In this document: piece after piece, positions 1 through 8,301 of the stretch
Position numbering within the stretch: the stretch's first letter is position 1
How the letters are laid out: every line of letters begins with the position of its first letter
NCBI GenBank assembly: GCA_030535245.1
Contig: JAUNBJ010000011.1
Span: 1 to 52,934, forward strand
From: Planctomycetia bacterium
Lineage (GTDB): Bacteria; Planctomycetota; Planctomycetia; Pirellulales; Thermoguttaceae
Reading direction: 5' to 3'
Length of the DNA: 52,934 bases
Notes under the pieces: model-generated
What the model was told of the DNA's origin: nothing
Database searches by the model: none
The model's input: only the letters and a program-made list of their open reading frames with translations
Made by a program: the position numbers and the translations under genes

Positions 1-127
1 CCTCCCGGATTTTTGGCAACCGGCGGCAGCCGTAGTCGCTCCCGGTCGTACCGGGCTTCAAAAAACTTTTAGTGCGCTCACTGCGTTCGCTATGTTATGA
101 GTGTTTATTTTCTTTCCAGGATTCCGT
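1..127. other. Window edge, no gene seen
   Basis: No supportable coding region. Bases 32-56 carry a 25-nt sequence (begins GTAGTCGCTCC, ends GTACCGGGC) that recurs inverted at 30579-30603 with one mismatch, so it belongs to a dispersed intergenic repeat. Confidence 0.5.
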
Positions 128-763
128 TTATCGTTTGACAGAACACCAAAAACTACGCAGGATCACACCCAGATAAACAAGCGTCCCCTCAATCAGCAGG
201 AGGAGTCCGGCAAACCGCAATGCGTCGAAAAACGTGCAGGATCGCCATGCGTAAAGACCGGCGGCAAAAATGGGGATGAAAAACAGAACCAGCAGCCCAT
301 AACACCCCCAGGGGGTCGGGCGGGGTTGGGGGGCGGCATGGGGAAGATTTTGGAGATAACATGCCCATTCCCCAAGCGTGAGGTGGAGCGGAAAAGGAAG
401 GTCGCTCCAGGGAATTTCCCTCTCAAGCTGCCTGCTGCAATCGTAGAGGAACCCCTCGGTTTCCAGACTGTCGGCGACCCGATGAATCCAGTTTCCAAGC
501 ACCACGGCCAACTCGTCGTGCGGGGAGAAAAGCGTCTCTTTTTCGCGAAAGACCCCGTTTTGCCGGGCGATTTTGTGGATTTCCCGCCAGATTTCGGGTG
601 GGACTCCGAGCGTGTCCCATTCCGCAGCAATCTTTTCGGCTGAGCGGTTTTTCAGAATTTCACGAAAATGTCGCGACGCCCGATAATTCCGCAGCTTCCA
701 GCCAATCAGGTTCCACCAGGCAGGTTCTTTTTCGGGGATTTCTGAAATTTTCAAGTACCGCAT
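128..763 (-). CDS. Small membrane protein of unknown function (211 aa)
   Basis: I do not recognise the family. The first about 140 residues are soluble, charged and Trp-rich. The C-terminal third has two hydrophobic segments (one beginning GCYGLLVLFFIPIF, one in the last 35 residues), so the protein is probably membrane anchored. I chose ATG 763 rather than the upstream ATG at 790. ATG 790 lies inside the spacer of a very good promoter (-35 at 798-793, -10 at 775-770), and ATG 763 begins 7 nt after the -10 box, where transcription should start. There is no Shine-Dalgarno sequence before either ATG, which fits a leaderless mRNA. It is divergent from the hydrogenase operon across a 270-bp gap. 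Confidence 0.65.
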   Translation of the reverse strand: MRYLKISEIPEKEPAWWNLIGWKLRNYRASRHFREILKNRSAEKIAAEWDTLGVPPEIWREIHKIARQNGVFREKETLFSPHDELAVVLGNWIHRVADSLETEGFLYDCSRQLEREIPWSDLPFPLHLTLGEWACYLQNLPHAAPQPRPTPWGCYGLLVLFFIPIFAAGLYAWRSCTFFDALRFAGLLLLIEGTLVYLGVILRSFWCSVKR

Positions 764-769
764 GAACGC

Positions 770-798
770 ATTATAAAAAGGAAAAAACATGGCGTCAA
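770..798 (-). promoter_or_regulatory. Sigma70-type promoter for a leaderless transcript
   Basis: On the minus strand TTGACG (798-793), a 17-bp spacer and TATAAT (775-770) precede ATG 763 by 6 nt. The predicted transcription start therefore falls at the start codon. Confidence 0.7.
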
Positions 799-825
799 GG
801 AGGCGGTTTGAAATGGTTAATGGTC

Positions 826-880
826 AAGCTAAATTGATAATTGATAATTGACAATTGATAATTGATAATTTGTGGTTCGT
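826..880. repeat. AT-rich short tandem repeat
   Basis: Tandem copies of ATTGATA/ATTGACA units lie in the gap before the hydrogenase operon. The same unit style (TTAATGG, ATTGATAA) recurs at 23979-24098 and 33257-33372. The spacing is too short and irregular for CRISPR. Confidence 0.5.
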
Positions 881-1031
881 GGGATTTAAAACAATTCCTT
901 CTGTTAAAATGGGGAAAATATTTTTCTCAAAACGATAATTTTCTATAGATTCCCCCATGGTATTTTTTATAAAGCCTGTTAAAATGTTTACAGTATCTAT
1001 ATTGTTTTATCAAATAGAGGAGAAATTTCAA

Positions 1032-1526
1032 ATGGCATGTACAAAGCAATGCGTTCCCTTCCAGGGGACGGCGGAGCAGGAGGCGGAACTGAAGTCGGTC
1101 ATCGCCCAGCTCAAGGACACACAAGGCTCACTGATGCTGGTCATGCAGAAGGCCCAGGGGATCTACGGCTATCTTCCGGTGGAAGTGCAGACGATGATTG
1201 CCGAGGGGATGGACGTTCCGTTGGAGAAGGTCTATGGGATAGCGACGTTTTATTCGATGTTTTCGCTTTTCCCGAAGGGGCGGCACCGGATATCGGTCTG
1301 TTTGGGCACGGCGTGTTACGTGAAGGGTTCGGCGGACATTCTGGCGGAGATTACGAAAGAGATCGGAATCGACGCGGGTGAATGCACGGCGGACACGAAA
1401 TTTTCGTTGGATTCGTGCCGTTGCGTGGGCGCGTGTGGTCTGGCTCCGGTCATGGTGATCGACGAGGACGTTCATGGGCGGATCGTGCCGGCGCAGGTAA
1501 AGGGGATTTTGGCCCAGTACGAGTGA
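1032..1526 (+). CDS. hydC: NuoE-like 2Fe-2S subunit of bifurcating [FeFe] hydrogenase (HydC)
   Basis: Thioredoxin-like [2Fe-2S] subunit of 164 aa, the usual size for NuoE/HydC. It passes electrons between the NADH/FMN subunit and the hydrogenase subunit in the cytoplasm. The four cluster ligands are visible as C90-x4-C95 and C131-x3-C135, after the helical N-terminal domain with the GIATFYSMF stretch. An upstream in-frame ATG at 957 would add 25 residues, but the start at 1032 has GAGGAG 9 nt upstream and gives a normal N-terminus. It is first of five same-strand genes ending at 6057; the ATPase gene follows after 7 nt. Among homologues it could also be called HndA; its place beside hydB/hydA decides the name. 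Confidence 0.9.
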   Translation: MACTKQCVPFQGTAEQEAELKSVIAQLKDTQGSLMLVMQKAQGIYGYLPVEVQTMIAEGMDVPLEKVYGIATFYSMFSLFPKGRHRISVCLGTACYVKGSADILAEITKEIGIDAGECTADTKFSLDSCRCVGACGLAPVMVIDEDVHGRIVPAQVKGILAQYE

Positions 1527-1533
1527 TCATGCC

Positions 1534-2091
1534 ATGATGCCGGAAATCTCGTTGAACATTCTGGACGTGGCGGAGAATTCGACACGTGCGGGGGCGAAGC
1601 TGGTGGAGATAACCGTCGCGGCGGACGTGAAAGCGGACACGCTGACGGTGATCATCGGGGACGATGGTTGCGGGATGTCGGCGGAGATGGTACGGCGTGT
1701 GGTGGATCCTTTTTTCACGACACGTTCGACGCGGAAGGTCGGGTTAGGGGTTCCTTTCCTGAAATTCGCGGCGGAGGCGACGGGCGGAAGTTTTTCGATA
1801 ACGTCCACGGAGGGTGTTGGGACGACGGTGACGGCGGTTTTTGGACTGACGCACATCGACCGGATGCCGCTGGGGGACATATCGGAAACGATACGCCTGC
1901 TGGTGGTGTATCATCCGGAGAGCGATTTCCGATACACGTATCGGTACAACGACGCGTCGTTTGTGCTGGATACGCGGGAAATGCGGGAGATTTTGGGGGA
2001 CGTTCCGTTCAGCGCACCGGAAGTCTCGGATTACATAAAAGAATTTTTGATAGAGAATAAACAGGAAACCGATAACGGCGCGGAATACTAG
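1534..2091 (+). CDS. GHKL-type ATP-binding protein of hydrogenase operon
   Basis: A 185-aa stand-alone histidine-kinase-like ATPase domain. The N box (DVAENSTRAGA, residues 11-21), the G1 box DDGCGM (43-48), a GLGVPF lid motif and a final GVGTT G2-like motif are all present. There is no sensor, DHp domain or phosphoacceptor His, so it is not a complete kinase. From memory, genes of this type sit between the HydC and HydB homologues in several anaerobes, but their role is not settled; a regulatory or assembly function is inference. The C-terminal 70 residues after the ATPase fold are not recognised. Its start follows the hydC stop by 7 nt, so translation is probably coupled. Confidence 0.8.
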   Translation: MMPEISLNILDVAENSTRAGAKLVEITVAADVKADTLTVIIGDDGCGMSAEMVRRVVDPFFTTRSTRKVGLGVPFLKFAAEATGGSFSITSTEGVGTTVTAVFGLTHIDRMPLGDISETIRLLVVYHPESDFRYTYRYNDASFVLDTREMREILGDVPFSAPEVSDYIKEFLIENKQETDNGAEY

Positions 2092-2109
2092 CGTCGAAGG
2101 AGGAACAAG

Positions 2110-2487
2110 ATGAAAACGCTTGCGGAATTGAAGGCGATTCGAGAAAAGATGCAGAATCAGGTAAGCCTTCGTTCGGAAGACCATACGCAAACGCGTGTGG
2201 TGGTTGGGATGGCCACATGTGGTATCGCCAGTGGTGCCCGTCCGGTGCTTGTAACGCTGTCGGATTTGGTGCAGAAGAAGGGGCTGACCGACAAGATTGC
2301 GGTGGTTCAGACCGGCTGTATTGGTCTTTGCCAGTACGAACCGATTGTGGAAGTCGTCGAACCTGGCAAGGAGAAAGTAACCTACATTAAAATGACGGCG
2401 GAAAAAGCGGCGGAAGTGGTGGAGCGTCACCTCGTCGGTGGACACGTCGTGGAAAAGTACACCCTGGCTTCTGCGGACCTTAAATAA
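2110..2487 (+). CDS. Thioredoxin-like 2Fe-2S ferredoxin subunit (HydD/HndB-like)
   Basis: A 125-aa protein with an N-terminal helical leader and a thioredoxin-like ferredoxin domain. Three cysteines are visible where four would be expected: C37 in MATCGIASGA, and C70 and C74 in TGCIGLC. The GxATCGIAxGA form is, as I recall, common for this extra subunit in hydrogenase operons and may bind no cluster or an atypical one. RBS AAGGAGG is at 2097-2103. It lies between the ATPase and the NuoF-like gene and probably belongs to the hydrogenase complex as a small electron-transfer or structural subunit (inference from context). Confidence 0.8.
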   Translation: MKTLAELKAIREKMQNQVSLRSEDHTQTRVVVGMATCGIASGARPVLVTLSDLVQKKGLTDKIAVVQTGCIGLCQYEPIVEVVEPGKEKVTYIKMTAEKAAEVVERHLVGGHVVEKYTLASADLK

Positions 2488-2498
2488 CGGAGGAAATA

Positions 2499-4286
2499 AT
2501 GTATCGTTCACATGTACTGGTCTGCGGCGGAACCGGATGTACGTCCTCCGGCAGTTCGCAGATTTTGGAAAATTTGAAAAGCGAAATCGTCAAACAGGGC
2601 CTTCAGGAGGAGATCGCGATCGTTCAGACGGGATGTCATGGGCTGTGTGCGATGGGGCCGATCGTGGTGGTTTATCCGGACGCTGTGTTTTATGCGCAGG
2701 TGAAGCCGGAGGATGTTGCGGAGATTGTCTCGGAGCATCTGCTGAAGGGTCGAGTGGTGGAGCGTCTGGCTTACAAGGAAGCGGACGGCGAGGGGAAGAT
2801 CAAGGGTTTGGCCGACACCGATTTTTATCGGAAGCAACACCGAATTGCGCTGCGGAATTGCGGCGTGATCAATCCGGAGGTGATCGAGGAATACATCGGC
2901 ACGGGCGGATACGAGGCGTTGGGCAAGGTGCTGACGGAAATGACGCCGGACGATGTGATTCAGTGTCTTTTGGACAGTGGGCTTCGCGGACGTGGCGGTG
3001 CGGGGTTCCCGACCGGGCTGAAGTGGAAGTTTGCGAAGATGAACCAGGCCGACCAGAAGTACGTCTGCTGCAATGCGGACGAAGGCGACCCGGGTGCGTT
3101 CATGGATCGTTCGGTTTTGGAAGGCGACCCGCACACGGTGCTGGAAGCGATGGCGATTGCGGGATATGCGATTGGCGCAACGCAGGGGTATATTTACGTT
3201 CGGGCGGAATATCCGCTGGCGGTGAAGCGGTTGGAGATTGCGATTGCGCAGGCCCGCGAAAACGAGCTGTTGGGCAAGAATATTTTCGGAACGGACTTCT
3301 GTTTTGACATCGACCTGCGATTGGGTGCGGGTGCGTTTGTGTGTGGCGAGGAGACGGCGTTGATGACGTCGATTGAGGGGAAGCGTGGCGAGCCGCGTCC
3401 GCGTCCTCCGTTCCCGGCGGTGAAGGGGTTGTTCGGCAAGCCGACGATCCTGAACAACGTGGAGACGTACGCGAACATTCCGCAGATCATCTTGAACGGT
3501 GCTTCGTGGTTTGCGTCGATGGGGACGGAAAAGTCGAAGGGGACGAAAGTGTTCGCTTTGGGCGGCAAGATCAACAACACGGGGCTGGTGGAAATCCCGA
3601 TGGGTACCACGCTTCGGGAGGTCGTCGAGGAGATCGGCGGCGGGATTCCGAACGGCAAAAAGTTCAAGGCGGCCCAGACGGGAGGTCCTTCGGGCGGTTG
3701 CATTCCGGCGGAGCATTTTGACATTCCGATCGACTACGACAACCTGATTGCCATCGGTTCGATGATGGGTTCGGGCGGAATGATCGTCATGGACGAGGAC
3801 AACTGCATGGTGGACATTGCGAAGTTCTTCCTGGAATTTACGGTGGAGGAATCGTGTGGCAAATGCACGCCGTGCCGTATTGGAACGCGTCGCATGATGG
3901 AGATGCTGGACAAAATCACGAAGGGTCAGGCGACGCTGGAGGATTTGGACAAGCTGGAGCAGCTGTGCTATTACATCAAGAACAACTCGCTGTGTGGTTT
4001 GGGGCAAACGGCTCCGAATCCGGTGCTTTCGACGTTGCGGTATTTCCGTGACGAGTACGAGGCGCACATCCTTGAAAAGCGTTGTCCTTCGGGGGTTTGC
4101 AAGGCGTTGTTGTCGTTCTTCATTGACGCGGAGAAGTGCAAGGGTTGTACGCTGTGTGCCCGCAACTGTCCGGCTTCCGCCATTTCCGGCGAGCTGAAGA
4201 AACCGCATGTCATTGACAATGCCAAGTGCATCAAGTGCGGTGCGTGTATCGAGAAGTGCAAATTCGGCGCCATTTACAAGAAATAA
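2499..4286 (+). CDS. hydB: NuoF-like NADH/FMN subunit of [FeFe] hydrogenase (HydB)
   Basis: A 595-aa flavoprotein that oxidises or reduces NAD(H) and, in the HydABC family, is implicated in coupling NADH and ferredoxin to H2. Domains in order: thioredoxin-like 2Fe-2S domain (C9, C14, C46, C50); NuoF core with the FMN/NADH glycine-rich loop LRGRGGAGFPTG (about 161-172), NADEGDPGAF and GAGAFVCGEETAL; SLBB domain; the 4Fe-4S motif ESCGKCTPC (451-459); and a C-terminal two-cluster ferredoxin (CKGCTLCARNC and CIKCGACIEKC, last 50 residues). This layout matches HydB/HndC rather than respiratory NuoF. It starts 11 nt after the previous gene with GGAGG upstream and is followed by hydA after 13 nt. 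Confidence 0.93.
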   Translation: MYRSHVLVCGGTGCTSSGSSQILENLKSEIVKQGLQEEIAIVQTGCHGLCAMGPIVVVYPDAVFYAQVKPEDVAEIVSEHLLKGRVVERLAYKEADGEGKIKGLADTDFYRKQHRIALRNCGVINPEVIEEYIGTGGYEALGKVLTEMTPDDVIQCLLDSGLRGRGGAGFPTGLKWKFAKMNQADQKYVCCNADEGDPGAFMDRSVLEGDPHTVLEAMAIAGYAIGATQGYIYVRAEYPLAVKRLEIAIAQARENELLGKNIFGTDFCFDIDLRLGAGAFVCGEETALMTSIEGKRGEPRPRPPFPAVKGLFGKPTILNNVETYANIPQIILNGASWFASMGTEKSKGTKVFALGGKINNTGLVEIPMGTTLREVVEEIGGGIPNGKKFKAAQTGGPSGGCIPAEHFDIPIDYDNLIAIGSMMGSGGMIVMDEDNCMVDIAKFFLEFTVEESCGKCTPCRIGTRRMMEMLDKITKGQATLEDLDKLEQLCYYIKNNSLCGLGQTAPNPVLSTLRYFRDEYEAHILEKRCPSGVCKALLSFFIDAEKCKGCTLCARNCPASAISGELKKPHVIDNAKCIKCGACIEKCKFGAIYKK

Positions 4287-4299
4287 GAGGAGAAACGGA

Positions 4300-6057
4300 A
4301 TGGAAGACATTACATTGAAAATTAACGGAGTCGAAGTGACGGCTCCTGCCGGTTCGACGATTTTGGAAGCGGCCCGACTTGCGCATATTGAAATCCCGAC
4401 GCTCTGCTACCTGAAGGACATCAACGAGATCGGCGCCTGCCGGATGTGTGTTGTCGAGGTGAAGGGGGCGCGGAGCCTGGTGGCGGCGTGCGTTTATCCG
4501 ATTGACAAGGGGCGCGGCGGCGAACCGATGGAAGTTTGGACGAACACGCCTGCGGTGATGGATTCTCGGAAAAAGACGTTGCAGCTTTTACTGTCGAATC
4601 ACGATCGCAAATGCCTGTCGTGCGTTCGCAGTGGCAAGTGCGAGCTTCAGCAGCTGGCGGCCGAGCTGGGCGTGGACGACGAGGGTTATTACGATGGTTC
4701 GCGTACGCCGTCGGAGATTGACGATTCGGCCGTACATATGATTCGGGACAACAGCAAGTGTGTTCTTTGCCGGCGTTGTACGGCGGTTTGCGAAAACGTT
4801 CAGGGGATTGGCGTCATTGGTCCGAACGCGCGGGGTTTCCGCACGCACATTGGTTCGGCGTTTGAGATGGGTCTGGGCGAGACGTCGTGCGTTTCGTGCG
4901 GGCAGTGCATTGCCGTTTGCCCGACGGGTGCGTTGAGCGAAAAAGACGCGACCGACGAGGTGTTCGCGGCGATTGCCGATCCGGAGAAATTCGTGGTGGT
5001 TCAGACCGCTCCGGCGGTTCGTGCGGGTTTGGGCGAAGCGTTTGGGTTGCCGATTGGCACCAACACGGAGGGCAAAATGGCTGCCGCGTTGCGTCGCTTG
5101 GGATTTGACAAGGTGTTCGACACCGACTTTTCCGCCGACCTGACGATCATGGAGGAAGCGAACGAGTTCCTGAATCGTGTTTCCAACGGTGGGGTGCTGC
5201 CGTTGATTACGTCCTGCTCTCCGGGCTGGATCAAGTATTGTGAGCATTACTTCCCCGACATGACCGAGAATCTGTCGAGCTGCAAGTCGCCGCAGCAGAT
5301 GTTCGGTGCGATTGCGAAGTCGTACTATGCGGAGAAGATGGGAATCGACCCGAAGAACATGGTAGTCGTCAGCATCATGCCATGCACGGCGAAGAAGTTC
5401 GAGATTCAGCGTCCGGACCAGGCGGCCAACGGGGTTCCGGATGTGGATTTCGCGTTGACGACCCGCGAGCTGGCGCGTATGGTCAAGCGGGCGGGGATTC
5501 GGTTCCTGGATCTTCCGAACGAGGATTTCGATGCGCCTTTGGGTCTTGGCACAGGTGCGGCGGTCATTTTCGGCGCGACAGGCGGCGTGATGGAAGCGGC
5601 GTTGCGTACGGCAGTGTTCAAGCTGACGGGCAAGGCTCCGGCGTCACTCGATTTCACCGACGTGCGTGGCACGAAGGGGGTGAAGGAAGCGACGTACAAC
5701 GTGAATGGTCTGGAGGTGAAGGTGGCGGTCGCGTCGGGTCTGGGCAATGCCAGGGCGTTGCTTGAGAAAGTCAAGGCGGGCGAGGCGAGCTATCATTTCA
5801 TCGAGATCATGGGATGTCCGGGGGGTTGTGTGAATGGTGGCGGGCAGCCCCAGCAGCCGGGACATGTCCGCAACACGGTGGATATTCGCGCTTTGCGGGC
5901 CAAGGTGTTGTACGATCTGGACAAGGCGAACAACATCCGGATGTCGCACGAGAACCCGGCGATTGTCGAGTTGTACGACACGTACCTGGGCGAGCCTGGC
6001 AGCGAGAAGGCGCATCATTTGCTGCACACGACCTACATTAAACGAACCATTAACTAA
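4300..6057 (+). CDS. hydA: [FeFe] hydrogenase catalytic subunit (HydA)
   Basis: A 585-aa cytoplasmic hydrogenase. Domains in order: plant-type 2Fe-2S (C36, C47, C50, C64); His-Cys 4Fe-4S (H101, C105, C108, C114); two 4Fe-4S clusters (C154/157/160/164 and C197/200/203/207); H-cluster domain with L1 TSCSPGW (304-310), L2 MPCTAKK (C362) and L3 MGCPGGCVNGGGQP (C506, C510); and a short C-terminal small-subunit region. L1 has Ser where many monomeric enzymes have a second Cys. I recall this variant in multisubunit enzymes, but it affects a position close to the proton relay. The start at 4300 has AGAGGAGA just upstream; an earlier ATG inside hydB is not needed. The maturases HydE, HydF and HydG are not in the window. 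Confidence 0.95.
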   Translation: MEDITLKINGVEVTAPAGSTILEAARLAHIEIPTLCYLKDINEIGACRMCVVEVKGARSLVAACVYPIDKGRGGEPMEVWTNTPAVMDSRKKTLQLLLSNHDRKCLSCVRSGKCELQQLAAELGVDDEGYYDGSRTPSEIDDSAVHMIRDNSKCVLCRRCTAVCENVQGIGVIGPNARGFRTHIGSAFEMGLGETSCVSCGQCIAVCPTGALSEKDATDEVFAAIADPEKFVVVQTAPAVRAGLGEAFGLPIGTNTEGKMAAALRRLGFDKVFDTDFSADLTIMEEANEFLNRVSNGGVLPLITSCSPGWIKYCEHYFPDMTENLSSCKSPQQMFGAIAKSYYAEKMGIDPKNMVVVSIMPCTAKKFEIQRPDQAANGVPDVDFALTTRELARMVKRAGIRFLDLPNEDFDAPLGLGTGAAVIFGATGGVMEAALRTAVFKLTGKAPASLDFTDVRGTKGVKEATYNVNGLEVKVAVASGLGNARALLEKVKAGEASYHFIEIMGCPGGCVNGGGQPQQPGHVRNTVDIRALRAKVLYDLDKANNIRMSHENPAIVELYDTYLGEPGSEKAHHLLHTTYIKRTIN

Positions 6058-6063
6058 CGGTAA

Positions 6064-6103
6064 CTTCTAAAAACCCAATTCCGTACAAAGCGGTTTTTAG
6101 AAG
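6064..6103 (+). repeat. Perfect 12-bp stem-loop after hydA
   Basis: CTTCTAAAAACC (6064-6075) pairs with GGTTTTTAGAAG (6092-6103) across a 16-nt loop. The second arm is part of a 17-mer (6092-6108) that recurs inverted at 52883-52899, in the leader of the HzsA-like gene. Confidence 0.5.
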
Positions 6104-6148
6104 GTGCCTGACATGTAATGACATGTGTTAAGAATCGTTAAAAAATTT

Positions 6149-6179
6149 ACCCCGTGGAGTTTTTTTCACGGGGTTTTTT
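6149..6179 (+). terminator. Rho-independent terminator of hydrogenase operon
   Basis: CCCCGTG (6150-6156) pairs with CACGGGG (6167-6173), followed by a run of T. It separates the hydrogenase operon from the iron-sulfur flavoprotein gene. Confidence 0.85.
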
Positions 6180-6190
6180 ATGGGTCGTCC

Positions 6191-6219
6191 TTGCGAAAGG
6201 TGGAACGGGATAGTATATT
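6191..6219 (+). promoter_or_regulatory. Promoter of flavoprotein / FAD oxidoreductase pair
   Basis: TTGCGA (6191-6196), 17-bp spacer, TATATT (6214-6219). It lies directly behind the terminator and 54 nt before ATG 6273. Confidence 0.6.
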
Positions 6220-6272
6220 GGATAAAGAGGGGATGTGGATACCCCGGAGCATTTCAGACAAAGGAAAAAACC

Positions 6273-6827
6273 ATGGCGCGGAACATTTTGATCATCACGG
6301 GGAGTCCCCGGCGTAACGGGAACAGCGATTTGCTGGCGAAGGCGTTTGCGGAAGGGGCGAAGGAAGCGGGGCACAAGGTGAAGTTTTTCTCCGCAAGCAA
6401 GGATGCCGTACTGCCATGCCAGGCGTGCGACAAGTGCTGGAAAAAGGGGAACGCGTGCGTGTTTGACGATGGGTTCCGCAAGCTGGAAAAGTTGCTTCCG
6501 GAGGCGGACACGCTGGTCTTTGCGACGCCGCTTTACTGGTTTGCGTTTTCGGCGCAGCTCAAGGCGGCGATTGACAAGCTGTACGCGTTTGTCAACGAAA
6601 AGTGTCCGACGCCGTTGAAGGTTCGGGAAACGTTCCTGATCGTGTCGGCGGAGACGGACGAAAAGAAAGATTTTGGCGGGGTACAGAAAACGTACAAGTC
6701 CATCCTTCAGTATATGAAGTGGAAGAATCTTGGCGAGCTGTACGCGTGTGAATTGGGGCCGAAGGGTTCGGTTTCGCAGGAATACCTGGACGTGGCGAAG
6801 CAGGCGGGGTTTGATTTGTATCAGTAA
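6273..6827 (+). CDS. Iron-sulfur flavoprotein (NADPH-dependent FMN reductase family)
   Basis: A 184-aa flavodoxin-fold protein. The FMN phosphate loop is TGSPRRNGNSD (9-19). A compact Cys motif C49-x2-C52-x2-C55-x6-C62 matches the 4Fe-4S motif of iron-sulfur flavoproteins (Isf), and YWFAFSAQLKAAIDK is the usual flavin-edge segment. Such proteins shuttle electrons between ferredoxin and small acceptors in anaerobes; the acceptor here is unknown. ATG 6273 has AAGGAAA upstream; the longer frame from 6180 lacks a ribosome site and starts inside the promoter region. The FAD oxidoreductase follows after 38 nt and is probably co-transcribed. Confidence 0.85.
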   Translation: MARNILIITGSPRRNGNSDLLAKAFAEGAKEAGHKVKFFSASKDAVLPCQACDKCWKKGNACVFDDGFRKLEKLLPEADTLVFATPLYWFAFSAQLKAAIDKLYAFVNEKCPTPLKVRETFLIVSAETDEKKDFGGVQKTYKSILQYMKWKNLGELYACELGPKGSVSQEYLDVAKQAGFDLYQ

Positions 6828-6865
6828 GGGGCGAAGCCGGGGTCGTGGTTTTTCAGGAGGGAAAC

Positions 6866-8176
6866 ATGTTTCGTTGGATATTTGCGATATGGATTCTGAT
6901 GGCCGCGACGTTACGAGCGGACGAGGTAACGTGTGAGATTGTCGTCACGGGGGGTGGTTCGGCGGGGATCGCGGCGGCGTTGTTTGCCGGGGAGTCGGGG
7001 GCGAAAACGATCCTTTTGGAAGCGACGCAGCAGTTGGGAGGGAACACCACCTCTGGGGGGGTGGCGTATCCGGGGCTTTTTCATGCGTGGGGCAGGCAGG
7101 TGATTGCAGGGCCGGCATGGAAATTGCTGGAGGAAACGATGGCGTTGGGGGATGGGGCGATGCCTGATTTTTCCAAGCCGACGGGGCGCGAGCATTTCAG
7201 GCACCAGCTGCGTATTTCGCCGGAGGTTTTTTTGCTTTTGGCGGAGGAGTCGCTACAGAAAAAGGGGGTGGAGATTCGGTATTATGAAGCCCCGTCGAAG
7301 TTGGAAAAGACCGATTCGGGGTGGAAGGTTACGACGTCGGCAATGGGGGAGATGCGGACGATTCATTGTCGCGTGTTGATCGATTGTACGGGGAATGGAG
7401 CGTTATCGGCGATGGCTGGGGCGAAAAGGATGCGTGAAAACGAAACGCAGCCAGGGACGTTTTCCTACATGTTACGCAGCGGGATAGAGATGGCGTCGCT
7501 TTCGTCCGAGCAAAAAAAGGAGATTGAAAACCGTTATCAGGCGGCATTGCGTTGTGGTGCGGTTCAACCGGGCGACGTAAGGGACCTTTGGTCGTATTTG
7601 TCGGGTTCGAGTGCGATGAATTACGTTTATGGGGCGGACAATTCCACGGCGGAAAAGCGGACGGAGACGAATTTGCGTGGACGTGCGGCGGCGTTGCGGA
7701 TGTTGCGTTTTACGCGATCGCTTCCGGGGGGAGAAAAGGCGAAGATAACCCGGATGAGTCCGGAGGTTGGCGTCCGGGAGACGTGGCGTGTGGTGGGGGA
7801 TTATGTTCTGACGCATGAGGATTACGTATCGGGGAAGGTTTGGGAAGATTCGCTCTGTTTCGCGTTTTATCCGGTGGATTTGCATGTCAACGCGACGGGG
7901 GTTCGACCGGCGCATTTGCGGGAGGGGGTGGTGCCGACGGTGCCGCTTCGGGCGTTGCTTCCGGCGGGGGTGGAGGATATTCTGGTGGCGGGGCGATGTT
8001 TGAGCAGTGACCGGCTGGCCAATTCGGGGCTTCGGGTTCAGGGGGCGTGCATGGCGACGGGGCAGGCGGCGGCCGCGGCGGCGGTGGTCTCGGTTCGTAC
8101 CCGGACGACGCCTCGGAAGGTGGATCTTTCGGCCGTGAAAGCGTTGTTGCGGGAACATGGGGGGATCGTGCCGTAA
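6866..8176 (+). CDS. Secreted FAD-dependent oxidoreductase (FAD_oxidored type)
   Basis: A 436-aa protein with a signal peptide (MFRWIFAIWILMAATLRA, then DE). It is followed at once by a dinucleotide-binding Rossmann motif TGGGSAGIAAALFAGESGA, with an acidic residue closing the second strand (LLE). A second flavin-contact region near the C-terminus reads DILVAGRCLSSDRLANSGLR. This matches the large, mostly uncharacterised FAD_oxidored family, frequent in PVC bacteria and Bacteroidota and often exported. Substrate unknown. ATG 6866 has CAGGAGGG upstream; the extra 7 codons of the longer frame would mask the signal peptide. Confidence 0.8.
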   Translation: MFRWIFAIWILMAATLRADEVTCEIVVTGGGSAGIAAALFAGESGAKTILLEATQQLGGNTTSGGVAYPGLFHAWGRQVIAGPAWKLLEETMALGDGAMPDFSKPTGREHFRHQLRISPEVFLLLAEESLQKKGVEIRYYEAPSKLEKTDSGWKVTTSAMGEMRTIHCRVLIDCTGNGALSAMAGAKRMRENETQPGTFSYMLRSGIEMASLSSEQKKEIENRYQAALRCGAVQPGDVRDLWSYLSGSSAMNYVYGADNSTAEKRTETNLRGRAAALRMLRFTRSLPGGEKAKITRMSPEVGVRETWRVVGDYVLTHEDYVSGKVWEDSLCFAFYPVDLHVNATGVRPAHLREGVVPTVPLRALLPAGVEDILVAGRCLSSDRLANSGLRVQGACMATGQAAAAAAVVSVRTRTTPRKVDLSAVKALLREHGGIVP

Positions 8177-8229
8177 TATGGAAAGGGGCGTATGGAAGGA
8201 GAAAAACGGTTTTTTTCTTTTGGGACGGA

Positions 8230-8258
8230 TTGAATCTTCTCGTGGCCCATGCTATAAT
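8230..8258 (+). promoter_or_regulatory. Promoter of PQQ-propeller operon
   Basis: TTGAAT (8230-8235), 17-bp spacer, TATAAT (8253-8258), 43 nt before the start at 8302. Confidence 0.75.
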
Positions 8259-8301
8259 TTATTGTCTTTAGGTAAATTCTAAAACGCTAAAGGTCGGATT
8301 T

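Noticed and set aside
826..880. CRISPR-like repeats
   Set aside because: The units are 7-9 nt and tandem without spacers, and no cas genes are in the window.
987..1015. Hydrogenase promoter TTTACA-17-TCAAAT
   Set aside because: The boxes are poor and the predicted start would remove the hydC ribosome site. I saw no better candidate, so the promoter is left unassigned.
2508..4310. 600-aa minus-strand frame
   Set aside because: Arg/His-rich shadow of hydB with no recognisable domain.
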